Position numbers and translations under genes: made by a program. A model generated the notes under the pieces. That model was not told where the DNA came from, did no database searches, and was given only the letters and a program-made list of their open reading frames with translations. A DNA stretch of 64,000 nt from NCBI RefSeq assembly GCF_000196435.1, contig NC_010161.1, positions 682,001 to 746,000 of the forward strand, in the 5' to 3' direction. Of the stretch, positions 58,748-64,000 are shown one piece after another (the stretch's first letter is position 1; every line of letters starts with the position of its first letter). Origin of the DNA: Bartonella tribocorum CIP 105476. Lineage in GTDB: Bacteria; Pseudomonadota; Alphaproteobacteria; Rhizobiales; Rhizobiaceae.

Positions 58748-59227
58748 ATGAACAATTCCTCTTTAGAGAATTCTGCTTCGTTGAAGGTTATTTTAAAGCA
58801 GCGAAAAAAAAAGCGCTTACTGATCATCTTATTATGTTGTTTGGTTATGGCAATTGCAGCAAGCCTCGTCGTGTATGCAATGCGTCATGCGGTCAGTTTT
58901 TTTAGAATGCCCTCTGAAATTACAAGAGAAGATATTTTAACGGGACGCCCTTTGCGTTTGGGCGGCTTTGTTGAAAAGGGAACCGTTCGATATGTGGGAG
59001 AGAGTGGTGTTATTTTTTTTGTAACGGATAACAAAAAACATGAAAAAGTGGTTTTCAATGGTGCCTTACCAGATCTTTTTCGTGAAGGTCAGGGAGTGAT
59101 TGTAGAAGGGCATTTTGATAAACAGGGTTTTTTTATAGGGACGCGTATTCTCGCAAAACATGATGCAACTTATATGCCTAAAGAAACCGTTGATCGCTTA
59201 AAAAAACATTACAGTGTGGAGAAATAA
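58748..59227 (+). CDS. ccmE: Cytochrome c maturation heme chaperone CcmE (CycJ)
   Basis: CcmE binds heme covalently in the periplasm and passes it to the ligation complex. The 159-aa protein has one N-terminal helix ([20 protein letters not shown]) and an OB-fold with [12 protein letters not shown] near 77. The heme-binding His138 in KHDATYMP is followed by Tyr142, as required. It overlaps ccmF by 14 bp if the latter's upstream GTG is used. Confidence 0.95.
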   Translation: MNNSSLENSASLKVILKQRKKKRLLIILLCCLVMAIAASLVVYAMRHAVSFFRMPSEITREDILTGRPLRLGGFVEKGTVRYVGESGVIFFVTDNKKHEKVVFNGALPDLFREGQGVIVEGHFDKQGFFIGTRILAKHDATYMPKETVDRLKKHYSVEK

Positions 59228-59234
59228 TTCGATT

Positions 59235-61214
59235 GTGCTTGTCGAACTGGGGCATATTTTTTTAGCTGCAGCACTTGCTGTAAGCTTATTAGAAGCTTTC
59301 TTACCTGCTTTAGGTTTTTGGAAGAAAGAGCGTTTGTTAATGCAAACAGCTATTCCTTTAACATACATCACTTTTACATTATTGCTCTTATCTTTTTTAG
59401 TAATGATTTACGCTCACGCCGTATCTGATTTTTCTGTTTTGAACGTTATTGAGAATTCTCATTCAGAAAAACCGATGCTCTATAAAATCACGGGTATTTG
59501 GGGCAACCACGAAGGTTCTATGTTGTTATGGGTTTTATGTCTCACTTTTTTTAGTGCATTGATGGCTTTCTTTAGCCAAGATTTGCCAGAAGATTTTAAG
59601 ACACTCATTTTAATTTGCCAAAGTTGGATTACAAGCGCTTTTCTTTTATTTATTCTTTTTGTATCGAACCCATTTTTACGTGTGTATCCACCAGCATTAC
59701 AGGGAAATGATCTCAATCCTCTTTTACAAGATATCGCATTAGCGATTCATCCCCCCCTTCTTTATTTAGGTTATGTTGGTTTTTCACTCTGCTTTTCTTT
59801 TGCCATTGCGGCATTGATTATCGGGCATATCGATAAGATTTGGGCACGTTGGGTGCGTCCTTGGCTTTTACTTTCTTGGTGTTTTTTGACATTGGGGATT
59901 ATGGTTGGCTCCTATTGGGCTTATTATGAGCTAGGGTGGGGAGGGTATTGGTTTTGGGATCCTGTTGAAAATGTTTCGTTTATGCCTTGGCTTTCAGGAA
60001 CGGCTCTTTTACATTCTGCTCTTGTTCTCGAAAAACGAGGAATATTGAAAAGTTGGACTTTGTTTTTAGCATTGCTCACTTTTTCTTTTTCTCTGATGGG
60101 AACGTTTCTTGTTCGTTCGGGACTTTTGGTTTCTGTTCATAGTTTTGCTGTTGATCCAGCACGGGGGCAAGCAATTCTTGCAATTTTATTTTTCTTCACG
60201 GGAGCGGCTTTTCTTCTTTTTGCTTTGCGCATCCCTCTTTTAAGAACAGAAAGCTTTTTTCAACCAATTTCGCGTGAAGGGTTTATTGTTTTAAATAACT
60301 TATTACTAACAACAACAACAGCAACAGTATTGATTGGTACGCTCTATCCTTATTTTATTGAGATGTTAACAGGGCAAAAAATTTCTGTAGGGGCTGCTTT
60401 TTTTAATCTTACCTGTGGACCGCTCATGCTTTTGCTGTTGTTTCTTGTTCCGTTTGGGCCAATGATGGCATGGAAACGCGGTGATTTTTTCGCAGTTTTT
60501 GAACGGTTGTGGTTTGTTTTTGTCTTAGTTGCTACTGTCTGTTTTATATTATTTTATGCGACATCTTTGCGTGATATTCTCGCAGTTTTAGGCATTGGGC
60601 TCTCAGCATTTGTTTTTTTAGGCAGTTTAGCGGATCTGTGGGGAAAGAGTGGTTATGGCAAGAAAGCTTTTTCAGTACGTGTTAAGAGATTTCTTGGATT
60701 GCCATGGTCTGTTTTTGGTGCAGCAATGGCACATATGGGATTGGGCGTTACATTATTTGGTATTGTTTGTGTGGCAAGTTTCGGGCAAGAACGTATTTTA
60801 ACCATGAACATAGGAGAGTGGGTGACGATAGCAGATAAAACGCTTCATTTTGATACCGTGCATAATCGTTTTGGTTCGAATTATTCGGCAATGGAGTTTC
60901 GTTTTAAAATATATGAAAATAAAAAAATCGTGGGTCATGTAACAGCTTCAAAGAGATTTTATGCAAGCCAAAATACATCAACAACAGAAGTTGGTCTTCA
61001 AAATCATGGTTTATCGCAGCTCTATATTGTGCCGGGACATTTCGATAATCGGGGGCTTGTTGTGCATATATGGTGGAAGCCTTATATCATATGCATTTGG
61101 TTAGGGGCATTCATGATGGCTATGGGAGGATGTTTTTCTCTTCTGGGGTATTGGTTTCGCACTGGAGTGTACAAGAGGGGGCTGTTTGCTTTAAATTTTT
61201 GGAGAAGATATTGA
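59235..61214 (+). CDS. ccmF: Cytochrome c-type biogenesis protein CcmF (CycK)
   Basis: CcmF is the integral heme lyase subunit that attaches heme to apocytochrome c. The product is polytopic with about 15 helices and has the tryptophan-rich WWD-type motif GGYWFWDPVENVSFMPW near residues 237-253 and conserved periplasmic histidines (IWGNHEGSMLLW, AIHPPLLYLGY). I chose GTG 59235 (MLVELGHIFL), which fits the usual N-terminus and gives 659 aa; GTG 59214 inside the ccmE end is the alternative. ccmH follows after 1 bp. Confidence 0.94.
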   Translation: MLVELGHIFLAAALAVSLLEAFLPALGFWKKERLLMQTAIPLTYITFTLLLLSFLVMIYAHAVSDFSVLNVIENSHSEKPMLYKITGIWGNHEGSMLLWVLCLTFFSALMAFFSQDLPEDFKTLILICQSWITSAFLLFILFVSNPFLRVYPPALQGNDLNPLLQDIALAIHPPLLYLGYVGFSLCFSFAIAALIIGHIDKIWARWVRPWLLLSWCFLTLGIMVGSYWAYYELGWGGYWFWDPVENVSFMPWLSGTALLHSALVLEKRGILKSWTLFLALLTFSFSLMGTFLVRSGLLVSVHSFAVDPARGQAILAILFFFTGAAFLLFALRIPLLRTESFFQPISREGFIVLNNLLLTTTTATVLIGTLYPYFIEMLTGQKISVGAAFFNLTCGPLMLLLLFLVPFGPMMAWKRGDFFAVFERLWFVFVLVATVCFILFYATSLRDILAVLGIGLSAFVFLGSLADLWGKSGYGKKAFSVRVKRFLGLPWSVFGAAMAHMGLGVTLFGIVCVASFGQERILTMNIGEWVTIADKTLHFDTVHNRFGSNYSAMEFRFKIYENKKIVGHVTASKRFYASQNTSTTEVGLQNHGLSQLYIVPGHFDNRGLVVHIWWKPYIICIWLGAFMMAMGGCFSLLGYWFRTGVYKRGLFALNFWRRY

Positions 61215-61215
61215 G

Positions 61216-61620
61216 ATGAAAAAAAATCTTTGGATTTTATTTTTTTTAATCGCAACGTTTCCTTTTCGATTAGCGATAGCAGTAGAGCCGGATGAGATTT
61301 TAAAGGATACAGTTCTTGAAAGACGCGCGCGCGATATTTCATCGCATTTACGTTGTCCGGTTTGTCAAAATCAATCAATTGATGATTCAGATGCTTCTCT
61401 GGCACGTGATTTAAGGCTTTTAATTCGAGAAAAACTAAAAATGGGTTATAGCAATCAGCAAGTGATTGACTTTCTTGTTGAACGATATGGTGAAGTTGTT
61501 CTCCTAAAACCACCATTAAATAAAACAACATGGTTTTTATGGTTTTCGCCTTTGATTATTATCATTATTGGCGCAAGCGTCATATTTTTACAGTTAAAAC
61601 GGTATAAGTATGAGAAATAA
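61216..61620 (+). CDS. ccmH: Cytochrome c maturation protein CcmH (CycL)
   Basis: CcmH reduces or holds the thiols of apocytochrome c. The 134-aa protein has a signal peptide (WILFFLIATFPFRLAIA), the redox pair Cys47 and Cys50 in LRCPVCQNQSIDDSDA, a DFLVERYGEVVLLKPP segment and a C-terminal anchor helix. This completes the contiguous ccmI-E-F-H set. The ccmABC(D) genes for heme export are not in the window. Confidence 0.95.
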   Translation: MKKNLWILFFLIATFPFRLAIAVEPDEILKDTVLERRARDISSHLRCPVCQNQSIDDSDASLARDLRLLIREKLKMGYSNQQVIDFLVERYGEVVLLKPPLNKTTWFLWFSPLIIIIIGASVIFLQLKRYKYEK

Positions 61621-61851
61621 TAATTTATGTGGATGAAAAAGAACAGTCAAAGATACCATTGCATTAAAAAAATGTTACATAAAAGAAAAGTTCAGATCAT
61701 TTGCAATAAACATTGAACTTTATTGTCATTATATGGAGGATACTGAAACCTTACAAAACTTTAACAATTTAGACAGAAAACGGTAAGGTCTGGTATTTTA
61801 TAAGGGATCAGATTGGGATAGAAAGTATGATTGAATAGGAGCATGGAATAA

Positions 61852-63363
61852 ATGTTAAAAAAAACTTTCTTTAAAACATTTGTCGCAGTAAGTTTTTCGG
61901 CCGTATTAGAGAGTGCACTGTTTTTTAGTGGGTGCGCATCAAGCTTATGGATGACAAAGGCTCATGCGAGTTCTGTGTTTACTTCGTTAGTGCAACAACA
62001 AGGGTTTGCTGATATCGTTGCTCAAGTAAAACCAGCGGTTGTTGCGGTGCAAGTAAAGAGCAATAAAAAGAAAGAAGATTGGTTCTTTAGCAACTTTTTT
62101 AGTGGTCCAGGGATTGACCAATTACCCGATCAACATCCTTTGAAAAGGCTTTTTAAAGAGTTTTATGATTTTGATAAGCCTAAAAATAAATTTCCCAATC
62201 ATTCACAAAGACTCCGTCCTGTTGCTTTTGGATCGGGTTTTTTTATTTCATCTGATGGTTATATTGTGACCAATGATCATGTAATTTCTGACGGGACAAG
62301 TTATACTGTTGTTCTTGATGATGGTACAGAATTGAATGCAAAGCTCATTGGGAAAGATCCTAAAACCGACCTTGCTGTATTAAAGGTGAATGATACAAGA
62401 AAATTTTCCTATGTTGATTTTGGGGATGATTCAAAGCTTCGTGTTGGAGATTGGGTTGTTGCTATTGGTAATCCATTTGGTCTTGGTGGAACTGTGACAG
62501 CAGGTATTGTTTCGGCACGTGGGCGTGATATTGGTACGGGTGTTTATGATGATTTTATTCAGATTGATGCTGCTGTTAATAGAGGAAATTCTGGAGGTCC
62601 AACTTTTGATTTGAATGGCAAGGTTGTTGGCGTTAATACGGCGATTTTTTCTCCTTCAGGAGGCAATGTTGGGATCGCTTTTGCTATTCCGGCAGGGACA
62701 GCGAAACAGGTTGTGCAACAACTTATCGAAAAAGGTTCAGTTCAACGTGGTTGGCTTGGGGTTATGATTCAGCCAGTAACGAAAGAAATTTCTGATTCGA
62801 TAGGTTTGAAAGACGCGAAAGGTGCTTTGGTTACGGATCCATTAAAAGGACCAGCAGCAAAGGCTGGTATCAAGGCAGGTGATGTCATTATTTCAGTAAA
62901 TGATGAGAAAGTTAATGATTCTCGTGACTTGGCAAAGCGTATTGCAAATATGAGTCCGGAAGACACCGTGACTTTAGGGATTTTGAGATCCGGTAAGGAG
63001 GAAAAGATCAAAGTTAAACTTGCTGCAATGCCTGAAGATGAAGGGAAGAAAGAAAATTCAAAATATTTAAATGAACGTGGTGATTCAGATGAAACATTGG
63101 AAGATTATGGGTTAATTGTTTCTCCTTCTGACGATGGCTTAGGATTGGTTGTAACAGATGTGGATTCGGATTCAGATGCTGCAGATAAGGGAATCCGCCC
63201 AGGTGATGTCATTGTAACAGTGAATAATAAATCTGTTAAAAAAACCTCTGATATTACTGATGCAATCAAAAATGCCCAAAAACTAGGGCGAAAAGCGATA
63301 CTTCTACAGATCCGAACAAATGATCAAAATCGTTTTGTCGCTCTTCCAATTTTCAAAAAATAG
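61852..63363 (+). CDS. degP: Periplasmic serine protease, DegP/HtrA family
   Basis: The 503-aa Do-type protease and chaperone degrades misfolded envelope proteins. A long signal segment (FVAVSFSAVLESALFFSGCA, mature start near AHA-SSVF) is followed by the protease domain with His143 (TNDHV), Asp173 (TDLAVLK) and Ser247 (GNSGGP). Two PDZ domains follow, with GWLGVMIQPV near 302 and the second near 410-490. It follows the ccm genes and precedes a response regulator, the cycHJKL-degP-regulator order known in Rhizobiales. HtrA is an antigen and stress protein in Bartonella. Confidence 0.95.
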   Translation: MLKKTFFKTFVAVSFSAVLESALFFSGCASSLWMTKAHASSVFTSLVQQQGFADIVAQVKPAVVAVQVKSNKKKEDWFFSNFFSGPGIDQLPDQHPLKRLFKEFYDFDKPKNKFPNHSQRLRPVAFGSGFFISSDGYIVTNDHVISDGTSYTVVLDDGTELNAKLIGKDPKTDLAVLKVNDTRKFSYVDFGDDSKLRVGDWVVAIGNPFGLGGTVTAGIVSARGRDIGTGVYDDFIQIDAAVNRGNSGGPTFDLNGKVVGVNTAIFSPSGGNVGIAFAIPAGTAKQVVQQLIEKGSVQRGWLGVMIQPVTKEISDSIGLKDAKGALVTDPLKGPAAKAGIKAGDVIISVNDEKVNDSRDLAKRIANMSPEDTVTLGILRSGKEEKIKVKLAAMPEDEGKKENSKYLNERGDSDETLEDYGLIVSPSDDGLGLVVTDVDSDSDAADKGIRPGDVIVTVNNKSVKKTSDITDAIKNAQKLGRKAILLQIRTNDQNRFVALPIFKK

Positions 63364-63379
63364 CACTTTATGATGAGTG

Positions 63380-63406
63380 GGACAGAGATTTTTTAGATTT
63401 CTGTCC
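63380..63406 (+). terminator. Hairpin between degP and the response regulator gene
   Basis: GGACAGA pairs with TCTGTCC around a T-rich loop, 17 bp after the degP stop. No T-run follows directly. It may terminate or attenuate transcription into the next gene. Confidence 0.5.
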
Positions 63407-63443
63407 TACAAGTAATTTTATAAAAATAACGGAGATGCGTTTT

Positions 63444-64000
63444 ATGAAAATACTCGTTATCGAAGATGATCGTGAGACAGGACGTTATCTCGAAAAAGCT
63501 TTTTTGGAGGTAGGGCATTCCATTGATGTTGCCTATGATGGTGATACGGGATACGCTTTAGCGACCACGGAAAATTATGATGTTATGGTTGTTGATCGAA
63601 TGCTTTTGCATCGTGATGGCCTTTCTATTATTACTGAATTGCGGGCTAAAGGCAATGAAACACCGGTTCTCATCCTTTCAGCTTTAGGGCAAGTAAATGA
63701 CCGTGTGACGGGTTTGCGTGCAGGGGCGGATGATTATTTGACAAAGCCTTATGCTTTTTCTGAACTTCTTGCGCGTGTTGAAGTTTTGCAACGGCGGAAG
63801 AATCCTAAAGAAGCAGAAACTGTTTATTGCGTAAGCAATCTTGAGCTTGATCGGTTAGCTCATACGGTAAAACGGGGTGATAGAAACATTCTATTGCAAC
63901 CACGTGAGTTTCGTTTACTTGAATATTTGATGCGCTATGCGGGGCAGGTTGTTACACGCACTATGCTTTTGGAAAATGTTTGGGATTATCATTTTGATCC
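63444..64000 (+). CDS. OmpR-family response regulator (3' end outside window)
   Basis: The visible 185 codons give a receiver domain with IEDDRETG, phospho-acceptor Asp51 in VVDRMLLHRDG and the switch Lys in DYLTKPYAF near 103, and most of a winged-helix domain (LQPREFRLLEYLMRYAG, TRTMLLENVW). CGGAG lies 9 bases before the ATG. The gene follows degP in the conserved order. A partner kinase would be expected just beyond the window edge. Confidence 0.92.
   Translation, partial: MKILVIEDDRETGRYLEKAFLEVGHSIDVAYDGDTGYALATTENYDVMVVDRMLLHRDGLSIITELRAKGNETPVLILSALGQVNDRVTGLRAGADDYLTKPYAFSELLARVEVLQRRKNPKEAETVYCVSNLELDRLAHTVKRGDRNILLQPREFRLLEYLMRYAGQVVTRTMLLENVWDYHFD

Noticed and set aside
61687..61721. 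Inverted repeat AAAGTTCA / TGAACTTT between ccmH and degP as a regulatory operator
   Set aside because: The arms are short with a 19-base loop, and nothing else supports a binding site.

Overview
The window is a low-GC alphaproteobacterial chromosome segment that looks like Bartonella. The housekeeping proteins are of Rhizobiales type: CcrM, MucR/Ros, a FeuN-FeuP-FeuQ-like set, a cycH-cycJ-cycK-cycL-degP run, an IalB-family protein and DUF1214/DUF1254 genes beside a class A penicillin-binding protein. Genes are widely spaced with AT-rich, decayed intergenic DNA, as is typical of Bartonella. The genus is inferred from family resemblance and gene order; no search was run.

Layout. 0-11 kb: isoprenoid and RNA-modification genes (xseB end, dxs, tlyA, an RlmD/TrmA-like methyltransferase), tldD, an IalB-like secreted protein, ctaB, ispH-thrB-rnhA. 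11-19 kb: a DsbD-N-like protein, YqgE, a large membrane GGDEF/EAL protein with degenerate motifs, an M16 peptidase and thrC. 19.4-20.9 kb: three tandem paralogous small secreted proteins of unknown function, then about 2 kb of gene-poor DNA. 23-31 kb: a HAD phosphatase, ccrM, mutY, a DUF721 protein, a DsbA-like protein and ppdK. 33-40 kb: a peptidoglycan-binding protein, DUF5330, sufE, mucR, oligopeptidase B and sodB. 41.3 kb: tRNA-Gln(UUG). 41.6-49.1 kb: an accessory type I secretion island. 49.6-55 kb: DUF1499, DUF1254, DUF1214 and PBP1. 55-64 kb: feuN-P-Q-like genes, the cytochrome c maturation genes ccmI/E/F/H, the protease htrA and the start of a response regulator.

Most interesting region. 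Next to tRNA-Gln is a leftward operon for a HlyB-type ABC exporter that lacks the N-terminal C39-like domain, a HlyD adaptor and a HlyC-family lysine acyltransferase with its His/Asp pair intact. No RTX toxin gene is present. Divergently transcribed is a 95-aa glycine-rich peptide, followed by an extremely AT-rich array of tiny two-helix membrane proteins. The exporter 5' end, the divergent promoter region and the peptide gene are duplicated 1.86 kb away, and the second copy has decayed. The layout resembles a microcin-type toxin/immunity locus in which the peptide may be acylated; this is inference.

A second theme is a dispersed relic family. At least eight places carry degraded copies of the 5' end of one phage/island integrase plus its upstream leader, in both orientations. 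One copy (31.75-32.78 kb) still reads, through many frameshifts, as most of a P4-type tyrosine recombinase, which identifies the family.
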